In this document: piece by piece, positions 1-8,733 of the stretch
Layout: each line of letters starts with the position of its first letter
Numbering within the stretch: position 1 is the first letter of the stretch
NCBI GenBank assembly: GCA_015055805.1
Contig: SVHN01000004.1
Span: forward strand, 1-64,000
DNA length: 64,000 nucleotides
Source: Clostridiales bacterium
Lineage (GTDB): Bacteria; Bacillota; Clostridia; Christensenellales; Borkfalkiaceae
Reading direction: 5' to 3'
Program-made: the position numbers and the translations under genes
The notes under the pieces: generated by a model
Told to the model about the DNA's origin: nothing
Databases searched by the model: none
What the model saw: the letters and a program-made list of their open reading frames with translations, nothing else

Positions 1-2
1 AA

Positions 3-806
3 CTTTCTGCATTAAACAACGTAACATTTACAAAAGGTGAAGCAAACGAAATACTTATGACGCTATCTGCATGTGCTAGTGAAATATCAGTTGTTGCTGG
101 CTCAATCGTTGGTAATGCGTTTGTTTCTAGTGCAACGAGATATGAAACAGAGGGAGTTTCACATCTTGAAATGGTAGATGGTGCAAGCATAAGAGTTTCT
201 GAACCTTCAGGTTTAAGATTTGAAAGTAGAGTAGATTATACTTACTTCAATTCTTTAGTTTCAACTTATGGTGAAGAAAACGTTAAAACAGGTACAATTA
301 TTATTCCTACAAAATATGCTCGCCAAGTAACTGCTTCTGGTAACGAATTGACTTTTGCTGGTTTTGCAGCTGCTGGTAAACTTGTAAACAAAGACTTTAT
401 TGATATTGCTAACAAAGGCTTCTGGAATGAAGCAACAGCACAAGATGATGGATACTATAAGTATTATGGCTCTCTTGTTAACATTTATGAAGTAAATTAT
501 GGTGCAAGTTTCTCTGCGATTGGTTATTTAGGATACTACGAAGATGGCGAATGGTATTATGAATATACTGATTATAGTGAAGAAAATAATGCTCGTTCTA
601 TCAGAGAAGTTGCAACTAGATTGTTGGAAGAAGATGTGATTTCTGAACAACCAACAGAAGAATCACCATATTTAATCAAATCTGCTTTAGCATCTGAAAA
701 CATTTATCAAGGGGATGCATCATCTTGGGCAGAACAAAATCCTCGTTATTCAAAATATGACGAAGACGCTAGAGCATTCATTGTTAAAATTTTAAGTTAC
801 GGCTGA
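3..806 (+). CDS. C-terminal part of a large exported surface protein (5' end outside window)
   Basis: The reading frame is open from the window edge to a TGA at 804-806, so only the C-terminal roughly 267 residues are visible. The segment contains a Ser/Thr/Gly/Tyr-rich beta-type domain with a phrase like SGLRFESRVDY and TGTIIIPT; from memory this domain type recurs in giant secreted proteins of uncultured Clostridia, but I know no assigned function. The frame continues without another stop into the DUF4838 protein that follows, so this is probably the upstream half of one interrupted protein. It has no membrane anchor in the visible part. The product cannot be named further. Confidence 0.6.
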   Translation, partial: LSALNNVTFTKGEANEILMTLSACASEISVVAGSIVGNAFVSSATRYETEGVSHLEMVDGASIRVSEPSGLRFESRVDYTYFNSLVSTYGEENVKTGTIIIPTKYARQVTASGNELTFAGFAAAGKLVNKDFIDIANKGFWNEATAQDDGYYKYYGSLVNIYEVNYGASFSAIGYLGYYEDGEWYYEYTDYSEENNARSIREVATRLLEEDVISEQPTEESPYLIKSALASENIYQGDASSWAEQNPRYSKYDEDARAFIVKILSYG

Positions 807-808
807 AC

Positions 809-860
809 TGTTGGGTATTCCAGTGAAATTGCTAAGCATCGATTCTATGGAGACCCAACA
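809..860 (+). repeat. inverted repeat directly after the in-frame TGA
   Basis: Two perfect 8-base arms, TGTTGGGT (809-816) and ACCCAACA (853-860), enclose 36 bases. A second short pairing TCCA/TGGA (819-822 with 848-851) lengthens the stem across a small bulge. The hairpin begins three bases after the TGA that interrupts the surface-protein frame. There is no T-run, so it does not look like a terminator. Confidence 0.5.
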
Positions 861-863
861 CAA

Positions 864-2750
864 ATGCTTCAATATTTGCACACCGATTTTGAATATTGGG
901 TAGAAAATGCATTAAATATTGATTTAGGCATAACGATAGATCCAAATGTTACGCCTAAAATTTCAATAGGTGATACTGTTTGGCTTGAAAAAGCTGGCTT
1001 GGCTACTTATGCCGAAGAAAACGTTGTAGATGACGGATATTTTATTAAACGTGTTGGCGATACCATCTTTATTGATGGTATCAACGACCGTGGCGTTATA
1101 TACGGGGCATACGGTTTCTTGGAAAAATATTTAGGCTATACCTTTATTAATAATGAAAACGACAGTGCAGAATATTTATTTGATGCAAACGTTGCATCTA
1201 GTTTTAAAGTTGAAAACGTTGATGAAGTAATTGTAAATCCTTACTTTGCAACCCGTCATTATATGCAAACAGACACAATGTATGGATATACAAACCAAAA
1301 AACAATGATATATCAACATAACAATGGTAGTATGGCGATTTATCAAACTGGTTTTGGTGGTTTGAACTGTGTATCTCGTTTAACTGGTGAATTAGATTCA
1401 AATGGTGAAGTAATTACCGATATTTCAACGGGTAATATTTATCACTCAATGCACGAAACTTATACTGTAGGTGTTGCAAAATACAATTATGATAATGGAA
1501 CATCTATAGCTTATAGTGATTATGCTACCTTAAAGGAAGTTCCTGCTGCATATACAAGTTATTATCAACCTTGTTTTTCAAGTGGGGTAACTAAAGACGT
1601 TAATTCAAGCGTGAATGCAGCAAAATTATGTGCATATTCATTAAAAGAATTAATCAAACAAAGATACGATTTTGGTGTTAGAATGTTCTCATTCTCTGTT
1701 AACGATACAGATGCTGATGCTGGATATTTACCATATTGTACATGTTCTGATTGTGTATCTGCTTTGGGTACTGATGCAAACTTAAAAGCACAACGCACTA
1801 CGGTTATGGTAATTAATTTTATTAATGCCGTTATTGCTGAAATCGAAAAGGATTCTTCTTTTATGGCAAGATATCCAGATTTTAAGATTTACACGCTTGC
1901 TTATGCTTTCAGTAATACTTGTCCTACTAATTACGACGTTAAGTTTGATGATAGGGTTTGTTTACAAGTTTGCAACGAAACGATGGAAGACTATTCAAGA
2001 CCTATTACTGATTCCGTAAATGATGTGGCAAGAAATAACATTTTAGCATGGAAAGATAAACTTGGTGAAAATTCTGAAATGTTTATTTTACATTATAATG
2101 TTTATGGACACATGCCTTTATATTGGCCAACTCTTAGTACTAATATTTTAGATAACATTAAGTGGTACCATGATAATGGTGTTTCTGCGTTAGATATTGA
2201 AGGTGAATGGGGTGCAGGCAATAAGTATTGGGAAGATAAACTTTACGCTTACATTTATAGTAGATTGATGTACGAGTTTGATGAAACTAAGTATGTTACA
2301 GATAAATCTGCTTATTTAAATGAACTTGTAGATGAATATTTAAGAGCATATTATGGTAACAGTTGGGAAGCTGTAAAAGATATCGTTTGGACATATCAAG
2401 GTTATTACGATTCAGTTTATTCAGCAAGCAACGAACATCTTAAACTATTTGGTGGTGAAAAGATATCTAAACAATTAACTTTGTCTCAACTGCAAACATT
2501 AGAGGACAAAATTAATAGTGCAATTTCTGCGCAAAGTGACAGCACAATTATATTACGCTTAAAAGAAATTAAAATTTCTATTCAAGCTGCAATACTTGTT
2601 GGTTATGATGATTATTATCCTTATGACATTTGGGGTTCAGGCTATAAGAATGCTGCAAAGGCATTTAAGGAACTATGTGCAGAAGTAGGTGTAACAATGT
2701 GGTCTGGTGTTTATACCATTGAAGATTACGTTGATAATTATTTACCTTAA
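864..2750 (+). CDS. DUF4838-type glycosidase-like protein (downstream half of interrupted gene)
   Basis: 628 residues from ATG 864, which has a possible GGAG at 849-852. Near residues 80-94 it shows the GVIYGAYGFLEKYLGYTF pattern of the small N-terminal domain seen in alpha-glucuronidase-like and DUF4838 proteins. Around residues 290-297 it has the CxCxxC pattern (YCTCSDC) that I associate with DUF4838, which is predicted to be a TIM-barrel glycoside hydrolase-like fold. No catalytic residues are established for the family. The codons between 807 and 863 are open in the same frame, so the native product is probably one long secreted protein running from before the window to here. A role in glycan binding or cleavage is inferred from the fold and the neighbouring sugar genes. 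Confidence 0.7.
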   Translation: MLQYLHTDFEYWVENALNIDLGITIDPNVTPKISIGDTVWLEKAGLATYAEENVVDDGYFIKRVGDTIFIDGINDRGVIYGAYGFLEKYLGYTFINNENDSAEYLFDANVASSFKVENVDEVIVNPYFATRHYMQTDTMYGYTNQKTMIYQHNNGSMAIYQTGFGGLNCVSRLTGELDSNGEVITDISTGNIYHSMHETYTVGVAKYNYDNGTSIAYSDYATLKEVPAAYTSYYQPCFSSGVTKDVNSSVNAAKLCAYSLKELIKQRYDFGVRMFSFSVNDTDADAGYLPYCTCSDCVSALGTDANLKAQRTTVMVINFINAVIAEIEKDSSFMARYPDFKIYTLAYAFSNTCPTNYDVKFDDRVCLQVCNETMEDYSRPITDSVNDVARNNILAWKDKLGENSEMFILHYNVYGHMPLYWPTLSTNILDNIKWYHDNGVSALDIEGEWGAGNKYWEDKLYAYIYSRLMYEFDETKYVTDKSAYLNELVDEYLRAYYGNSWEAVKDIVWTYQGYYDSVYSASNEHLKLFGGEKISKQLTLSQLQTLEDKINSAISAQSDSTIILRLKEIKISIQAAILVGYDDYYPYDIWGSGYKNAAKAFKELCAEVGVTMWSGVYTIEDYVDNYLP

Positions 2751-2780
2751 TAAGGAAAAATAAGTATATTAGTTTTTGAT

Positions 2781-2817
2781 TTTAGCACGCACGATAAACG
2801 TGCGTGCTAAATAATTT
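2781..2817 (+). terminator. strong hairpin after the DUF4838 gene, probable terminator
   Basis: A perfect 13-bp stem (2781-2793 with 2799-2811) closes a five-base ATAAA loop. It is followed by TAATTTTATT, an imperfect T tract. It lies 30 bases after the stop of the DUF4838 gene and 38 bases before the esterase start. Confidence 0.6.
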
Positions 2818-2848
2818 TATTAAATTTTATTAGAAGGAAACCTTTATT

Positions 2849-3070
2849 ATGAAGCTTTTATTTTTTGGCGATTCAATAACAGATATGGGTAGAAATCGTG
2901 AATCAGATTGTGTATTTTGTGGTAATGGATACGTGTTTTATGCTGCAGGTGATATTAAAAGAGAAGATCCATCTGTTGAAATAATAAATCGTGGTATAAG
3001 CGGAAATAGGATTGTGGATATCTATGCTAGAATTAAAAGCGATGTATGGATCATAAGCCAGACGTTTTAA
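2849..3070 (+). pseudogene. SGNH hydrolase, N-terminal fragment (frameshifted)
   Basis: The first 62 or so residues carry the GDSL-family block I signature, here FFGDSITDMG, with the nucleophile serine at residue 9, and a block II-like NRGISGN. The frame then runs into SDVWIISQTF and stops. The natural continuation (HKPDVLSILIGVNDVWHE, block III with GxND) lies one frame over in the next entry, so the pair is a single SGNH/GDSL esterase gene that has lost one base (or gained two) near 3040-3050. A good ribosome site (AGAAGGAAA at 2831-2839) precedes the ATG. The family deacylates esters on sugars or lipids; carbohydrate esterase activity fits the cluster. Confidence 0.8.
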
Positions 3071-3471
3071 GTATTTTAATAGGCGTAAATGATGTTTGGC
3101 ATGAAGTTGCTGCTCAAAACGGTGTTGAACTTAAAAGATTTGTTAAAATTTATGATATGCTCATATCTGATACATTAAAGGTTTTACCTGATGTGAAAAT
3201 TATTCTTTGTGAACCTTTCGTTTTAAAAGGTGAAGCAACTGAATTGAATTATGATAGGTTTTTAGAAGTAAAAGATTATGCAAAAGCCATAAAATCTTTA
3301 GCAGAAAAATATTCGCTTAAGTTTTTACCGTTACAAGAAGCTTTTGATAATGCATCACAAAAAACTTGCGTAGAAGATTATCTGTATGATGGTGTTCATC
3401 CAAACATTGCAGGTGCTAGGCTTATTGCAGATGAGTGGATGAAACTATTCAAAGAAATGATGAATAATTAA
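3046..3471 (+). pseudogene. SGNH hydrolase, C-terminal fragment (frameshifted)
   Basis: This frame supplies the rest of the GDSL-type esterase: GVNDVWHE (block III, residues 13-20) and, near the C-terminus, DGVHPN, the block V Asp-x-x-His dyad of the catalytic triad. Its ATG is internal and has no ribosome site, so it is unlikely to be a separate gene. Joined to the upstream fragment, the protein would be about 205 residues, a normal size for the family. Either the gene is broken or one base is missing in the assembly. Confidence 0.8.
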
Positions 3472-3546
3472 TATAAAAACAATTGTTAATATGAATTTTT
3501 GGGATCGTAAAAACGTTTAAGGACAAGAGAGAGGAAATAATTATTT

Positions 3547-4857
3547 ATGGAAAAGAAAACTTGCTCCATATTGGGTTATGGGGATAGAAGTAGTAAATAT
3601 TCAAAATATGCATTAGATTATCCAGAAGAATTAGAAGTGGTGGCAGTAATTGATATTGCTGAACATAAGTTAAAGTTAGCAAAAGAAGTTTTTAATTTAA
3701 CTGAAGATGCTTTGTTTAATAATCTAGATGAATTTTTAGCAAAGGATATTAAATGTGATTTTGTTATTAATGGCACAATGGATTCGTTGCATTATGAAAC
3801 TAGTATTAAGTTGTTAAACAAAGGCTACAATTTACTGCTTGAAAAGCCTATAACTGCAAACGTTAATGAATTACTGAAAATTCAAGATTTAGCAAATAAA
3901 AAGAACTTAAGAGTTGTAGTATGTCACGTTTTAAGATATACTATGTTTTATTCTAAAATAAAAGAAGTAATTGCTAGTGGTGTAATAGGCAAGGTTGTTA
4001 ATATTCAAATGAACGAACATGTTTGGCATGGCCATTTTATAAATGCTTACGTTCGTGGAAAATGGAGAAGTGAAAAAGAATGTGGTTCAGGATTGCTTTT
4101 GGCAAAATGTTGCCACGATACTGACCTTTTGTGTTGGCTTAATAGTGACACTGAGCCTGTTAGTGTTTCAAGTTTTGGCTCAAGAAGTTTATATGCGCCT
4201 AAAAACGCACCTGAAGGCGCTACTGAATATTGTTATAACTGCCCTAAACAAAGCCAGTGCGTATTTAACGCAATGGATTTTGAACTTAATAAAGACTATT
4301 GCCCACAATATACTTGGGCTGATATAAACAAGCCTATTGATCAAATAACTCATGAAGAAAAAATTGAGTTCTTAAAGAAAGATTCTTATGGAAAATGCGT
4401 TTACAAAACGGATATGGACATAGTTGATCGTCAATGTGTGAGTGTAGAGTATGAAAATGGTTCTATTTCAACATTAAATATGGTGGGTGGTGCTACTATT
4501 GCAGGTAGACATATTCATATTATTGGTGAAATGGGTGAAATTGTAGGCTATATAGAAGAAAATAAATTTGTGGTTAGAAAGTTCTTTGCTTGTGATAGAG
4601 AAGAGCAATTAAAACAAAACCAAGAAGTTTATGATTTAGATAAACTTTATATTTTAGAAACTAAAGACCAGTCTGTTACGGGACACTATGGTGGTGATTT
4701 CTTTATTATGAAAGACTTGCTTAAACTATTAAGGGGTGAAGGCGGTTCACTCGCAACAACGGATATAAATGACTCTGTTAAAGGTCACTTAGTTTGTTAT
4801 GCTGCAGAAATTGCAAGAAAAGAAAAACGAGTTGTTTCTATTAATGAACTCAAATAG
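3547..4857 (+). CDS. Gfo/Idh/MocA family NAD(P)-dependent oxidoreductase
   Basis: 436 residues. The Rossmann motif is degenerate (GYGDR, residues 10-14), and LLEKPI has the family's EKP signature at residues 99-101. The middle of the C-terminal domain (about 220-260) carries several cysteines (YCYNCPKQSQC, then DYC), as in a subgroup of large MocA-like enzymes; whether they bind metal is unknown. The family oxidises or reduces hydroxyl groups of sugars and inositols. The start is supported by AGAGAGGA at 3528-3535. The 3' end runs to within 31 bases of the GH13 start, so the two are probably co-transcribed. The substrate cannot be deduced. Confidence 0.85.
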   Translation: MEKKTCSILGYGDRSSKYSKYALDYPEELEVVAVIDIAEHKLKLAKEVFNLTEDALFNNLDEFLAKDIKCDFVINGTMDSLHYETSIKLLNKGYNLLLEKPITANVNELLKIQDLANKKNLRVVVCHVLRYTMFYSKIKEVIASGVIGKVVNIQMNEHVWHGHFINAYVRGKWRSEKECGSGLLLAKCCHDTDLLCWLNSDTEPVSVSSFGSRSLYAPKNAPEGATEYCYNCPKQSQCVFNAMDFELNKDYCPQYTWADINKPIDQITHEEKIEFLKKDSYGKCVYKTDMDIVDRQCVSVEYENGSISTLNMVGGATIAGRHIHIIGEMGEIVGYIEENKFVVRKFFACDREEQLKQNQEVYDLDKLYILETKDQSVTGHYGGDFFIMKDLLKLLRGEGGSLATTDINDSVKGHLVCYAAEIARKEKRVVSINELK

Positions 4858-4888
4858 TTTTAGATTTATTGGAGAAGATAATTTAGTT

Positions 4889-6469
4889 ATGTTAAAATGG
4901 CTTAATAACGCAGTGTTTTATGAAATATATCCAATTTCCTTTTTCGATAGCAATGGTGATGGGAAAGGAGATTTACAAGGGATTATCGAAAAAGCGGATT
5001 ATTTAAGAGATTTAGGTATAAATGCCGTGTGGATTAACCCAATATACAAATCACCATTTAAGGATGGTGGTTACGATATTTCTGACTATAATGAAATTGA
5101 TAAACGATTTGGCTTAATGCAAGATTTGGAAAACCTTATAAAAGTTTTTCATGAACGAGGAATAAAGATTGTTTTAGATTTAGTTATAGGTCATACTTCG
5201 GACAAGCATAAATGGTTTAAAAAATCTGCTTGTGCGAAAAAGAATTCTTATTGGGATTATTATGTTTGGACGGATAATATATTTCAAAATTATCCAGGTC
5301 TTATAAGAGGACTATATTATAGAGATGGTGGTTATCTACCAAACTATTATGCAAGTCAACCGGCTCTAAATTATGGGTTTGAAAATCCTGATCCAAATCA
5401 TCCTTGGCAACTTCATTATACAGATGAAAGGTTAAAGCCTTTAAGAGAAGAATTGCTTAACATGATGCGTTTTTATCTTGATAAAGGTGTAGATGGTTTT
5501 AGGGTTGACTTGGCTGGGCATCTTATAAAAGGTGCTGCAAAGTTTGATGAAAATAATCCTTTTGATGACTCAGATGAAGGGTTAAAAGGGCTTAAATGGT
5601 TTTGGAATCAAATAATTTCTATTATTAAAAGTGAATATGAAGAAAAAGTTTTTATAGCGGAGTGGGTTGTTCCACAAAAGTCAATAGGAAAATGTGGCTT
5701 TGATATGGATTTTTTAACTCACGATACTTTTGCCTTTGGGGATTTGTATAGAAATGAAAGAGGTTTAAACCTAGATCCATATTATGAACGTGGTGATAAT
5801 TATTTTAGCCCAAATGGAAAAGGAACGTTAGAAAATTTTGTCAAATATGCAGAGTATCTTTATGAACGTTTAGGTGATAAAGGTATGTTTACTGCACCAA
5901 CAGGCACTCATGATGAAGTTAGAATGCCGACAGGTAAAACACCTGATATGATAAAATGTATATTTGCTTTTATGCTAACGCTTAAACATATACCCCTAAT
6001 ATATTATGGTGATGAAATAGGCATAGAGCATAATTATAACGTCACTAAAGATGGCGGAGGTATAAGAACAGGTGCAAGAACACCTATGCAATGGACAGAT
6101 GGGATAAATAGGGGATTTACAAATAAAAAGAATCCATATTTGCCTACAGCTAAAACCAAAGGACAATCGGTTGAAGCACAAGAAAAAGATGAAAATTCAA
6201 TTCTTAATACTGTAAAAGATTTGATAAGGATAAGGAAAGAATATTCAGCGCTCAATGTGAATTCTGAGCAGAAATTTATAGAAACTAGTTATCCAGCAGT
6301 ATATGAAAGAAGTGATGGAAAACAAAAAATTATAGTTTTAATAAATCCATCTAACAGACAAATAGATTGGACTATAGAATTTAGTAAAATAATTAAAACG
6401 CAAAATGTAACGATTAGTTCAAACGTGATAAAACTTAAAGAACAAAGTTTTGCATTATTATTGAAATAG
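4889..6469 (+). CDS. GH13 alpha-glucosidase / oligo-1,6-glucosidase-like
   Basis: 526 residues from ATG 4889 (GGAGAA at 4871-4876), chosen because NNAVFYEIYPISFFDSNGDG follows directly as in other GH13 enzymes. The frame is open further upstream, but that part overlaps the oxidoreductase. The four conserved GH13 regions are present: DLVIGHTS (region I), GFRVDLA with nucleophile Asp207, EWVVP with acid/base Glu258, and GTHDE with Asp342. GDGKGDLQGI is the calcium-loop type found in the oligo-1,6-glucosidase and trehalose-hydrolase group. There is no signal peptide, so it should act in the cytoplasm on imported alpha-glucosides. Confidence 0.9.
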   Translation: MLKWLNNAVFYEIYPISFFDSNGDGKGDLQGIIEKADYLRDLGINAVWINPIYKSPFKDGGYDISDYNEIDKRFGLMQDLENLIKVFHERGIKIVLDLVIGHTSDKHKWFKKSACAKKNSYWDYYVWTDNIFQNYPGLIRGLYYRDGGYLPNYYASQPALNYGFENPDPNHPWQLHYTDERLKPLREELLNMMRFYLDKGVDGFRVDLAGHLIKGAAKFDENNPFDDSDEGLKGLKWFWNQIISIIKSEYEEKVFIAEWVVPQKSIGKCGFDMDFLTHDTFAFGDLYRNERGLNLDPYYERGDNYFSPNGKGTLENFVKYAEYLYERLGDKGMFTAPTGTHDEVRMPTGKTPDMIKCIFAFMLTLKHIPLIYYGDEIGIEHNYNVTKDGGGIRTGARTPMQWTDGINRGFTNKKNPYLPTAKTKGQSVEAQEKDENSILNTVKDLIRIRKEYSALNVNSEQKFIETSYPAVYERSDGKQKIIVLINPSNRQIDWTIEFSKIIKTQNVTISSNVIKLKEQSFALLLK

Positions 6470-6490
6470 TATTTAGTTTGGGAATACACA

Positions 6491-6517
6491 CAGCGCTTGC
6501 TACATTTAAAAGCGCTG
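6491..6517 (+). repeat. perfect 8-bp inverted repeat between GH13 and the next gene
   Basis: CAGCGCTT (6491-6498) and AAGCGCTG (6510-6517) enclose 11 bases. No T-run follows, so it may be an operator, a processing site or a weak terminator. It lies in the 88-base gap between two probably co-transcribed genes. Confidence 0.45.
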
Positions 6518-6557
6518 GAGATTTAGTGTTGCACTTAACTTAAATTATAGAATAAAA

Positions 6558-8642
6558 ATGGAAAAAAGATTTGCATTTAGAAAAGAATTAACAACATTAA
6601 ATACTGCGTTTAAGTATGAGTTGAGGGAATGTAGTGGTGGGGAAATTTCTATGATTAATGGCGTAGTTTTTTCGGGCGATACCTCTCCTGTTATTAAGCA
6701 CGCAAAAAAAGACTTTTTAGACTATCTAAAGGTTTGTTTTGGTGTAAAAAACGCCATTAAAGATGCGGTTAGTATTTGCATTAAAATAACACAAAACGAC
6801 CTAGAAGACGTTTGTGAATATAAAGGTAGAATAGTTGAAATTTCAGATGATGGAATAACCATTAGAGCGTTTGATGATAGGGGTGCTGCGCAAGCAATTT
6901 ACGACCTTGAAGATTTAATGACTGCTAAAAAGCAACCTTATCTAGATAAAGGCAAGTCAAAACAAAAGCCTTTGTTTTCGCCACGTATGGCACACTCTGC
7001 TTACGACGTTGACATTTTTCCTGACAAATATTTACATAGGTTAGCAAAAGAAGGTGTAGATGCAATCTTAGTGTTTACTCGTGGCGTTAACACCCCGGGA
7101 AACCCTGCTATAGAAGATTTTGATTACAACAAACTCATTGACAAAGCAGAAGAGTATGGTATCGACGTGTACGCATATAGTTACCTAAAGAACTTTAACT
7201 CTCCACACAAACCTAATTCTGAACAAGTTTATGAAGCAGTTTATGGGCCTGTTTTTAAGGCTCATAATAAGCTTAAAGGTATAGTATTTGTGGGGGAATC
7301 AGTACAATTCCCTAGTATTGATGAAAGAACAACGGGTAGAAGCCACGTTGAGTATTTAAATAAAGATAATCTACCAGACCCTAAACCCGCACCAGGTTGG
7401 TGGCCTTGTAAAGACTTTTCCGAATGGATACAACTTGTTAAAAAGGTTATATACAAATATAAGCCTACTGCAGATATAGTATTTTGGACGTATAATTGGG
7501 GCTGGGCACCTGAAAAAGAGCGCATTGAACTTATTGATAAACTTCCTACTGATATCAGTTTGTTGGTTACATTCGAAATGTTCCAAAATCTTCCAACAAA
7601 GTATGGTATAACCGAAAGGGTATGCGATTATTCAGTTGCGTTTGAAGGACCTGGCGATTATTTCTTAAGTGAAGCAAAAGCAGCAAAGCGTAGAGGAATA
7701 AGACTATACACGCAAGCAAACGCTGGTGGTAGAACTTGGGACTTTGGTTGTATGACTTACGAGCCTTTCCCACAACAATGGATGCGCCGTTATCAAGCAA
7801 TGCGGGAATGTAGCGAAAAGTATAACCTTACGGGTGTAATGGAATGCCACCACTTTGGGTTCTGGCCATCTTTTATTACTAAAATAGAAAAAAGAGCTTT
7901 TGAATATTTTGCAGACACGCCTGAAAAGATTTTAAATGACGTAATAGGCGAGTTTTCTGAAGGGCAAACTGAACAATGTTTAGAGGCACTGAATTATTGG
8001 AGTGAAGCAATTAAACTATATATGCCAACCGATAATGAACAATATTGCGCAATGAGAGTTGGTCCTGCATTTCCTTTAGCGTTAGGTGTTTATCCACATG
8101 CACCAGAGTATTTAAGACCTGAAAATGTAATGTTTGGTGGTGGAATATGTGAAGAATATCACTTACAAAGTGGTAGAAAGTCTGCAGAAGGTTTATTCAC
8201 CTTGCATAGCGTAAGAATTAGAACAGAAATGAAAATCCTTTCTGATGCAATAAAACTCGTTAGAAAGGGTATATGTGTTCTAAAAGCATTAAAGAAAAAG
8301 AATAAGCAATTAAATCGCTTAATAAATATGGGTAAATATATGATTGCTTGCTTTACTACTGATATAAACGTAAAGAAGATGTATATTTATCGCCAAAAGT
8401 TGTTTATTGCAGGCACAAGACAAGAAGTTACTAGCATTATTGATAATATTAAAAAATTGGGTAGTGCTGAAATTAAAAATTCTCAAAGAGCACTTAAATG
8501 TGTTGATAAGGACTCATCTTTAGGTTATGAACCATCAATGGGTTATGGTGGCGATAGGGCACATATTGAGTGGAAAATCCGTCAAGTAAAACACATGATG
8601 GAACACGAACTTGGAATTTACGAAAAAGGCTTAAACTTTTAG
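6558..8642 (+). CDS. uncharacterised glycoside hydrolase-like protein, 694 residues
   Basis: I do not recognise a named family. Residues about 90-125 (GRIVEISDDG followed by DDRGAAQAIYDLEDLM) resemble the small alpha/beta domain before the barrel in GH20, GH67 and GH84-type enzymes. It is followed from about residue 145 by what looks like a TIM barrel (RMAHSAY, GVDAILVFTRG, GIDVYAYSYL, KGIVFVGES, DIVFWTYNWGW). Glu in VFVGES and in the MECHHFGFWPS segment are candidate catalytic acids but unproven. The C-terminal 200 residues are helical. No signal peptide is seen, so it is probably cytoplasmic. Its place after GH13 and MocA genes suggests hydrolysis of an imported glycan fragment. Confidence 0.6.
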   Translation: MEKRFAFRKELTTLNTAFKYELRECSGGEISMINGVVFSGDTSPVIKHAKKDFLDYLKVCFGVKNAIKDAVSICIKITQNDLEDVCEYKGRIVEISDDGITIRAFDDRGAAQAIYDLEDLMTAKKQPYLDKGKSKQKPLFSPRMAHSAYDVDIFPDKYLHRLAKEGVDAILVFTRGVNTPGNPAIEDFDYNKLIDKAEEYGIDVYAYSYLKNFNSPHKPNSEQVYEAVYGPVFKAHNKLKGIVFVGESVQFPSIDERTTGRSHVEYLNKDNLPDPKPAPGWWPCKDFSEWIQLVKKVIYKYKPTADIVFWTYNWGWAPEKERIELIDKLPTDISLLVTFEMFQNLPTKYGITERVCDYSVAFEGPGDYFLSEAKAAKRRGIRLYTQANAGGRTWDFGCMTYEPFPQQWMRRYQAMRECSEKYNLTGVMECHHFGFWPSFITKIEKRAFEYFADTPEKILNDVIGEFSEGQTEQCLEALNYWSEAIKLYMPTDNEQYCAMRVGPAFPLALGVYPHAPEYLRPENVMFGGGICEEYHLQSGRKSAEGLFTLHSVRIRTEMKILSDAIKLVRKGICVLKALKKKNKQLNRLINMGKYMIACFTTDINVKKMYIYRQKLFIAGTRQEVTSIIDNIKKLGSAEIKNSQRALKCVDKDSSLGYEPSMGYGGDRAHIEWKIRQVKHMMEHELGIYEKGLNF

Positions 8643-8733
8643 GTTTTAAAGATAATGTAGGCTTGTTGCAAAAGCGAAAAGATAAAATTAACAAATCAAA
8701 CTTATTTTCAACAAGACAAAGGTGGGAAAATTT

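Noticed and set aside
804-806. TGA as a reassigned sense codon (genetic code 4 or 25)
   Set aside because: TGA is a normal stop for several intact genes such as spoIIIAA, spoIIIAD and miaA, where it forms ATGA overlaps with the next start, so a genome-wide reassignment is excluded.
4799-4888. Longer N-terminus for the GH13 enzyme
   Set aside because: The extra 30 codons overlap the oxidoreductase gene in another frame and match nothing in GH13 proteins; ATG 4889 fits the family start.
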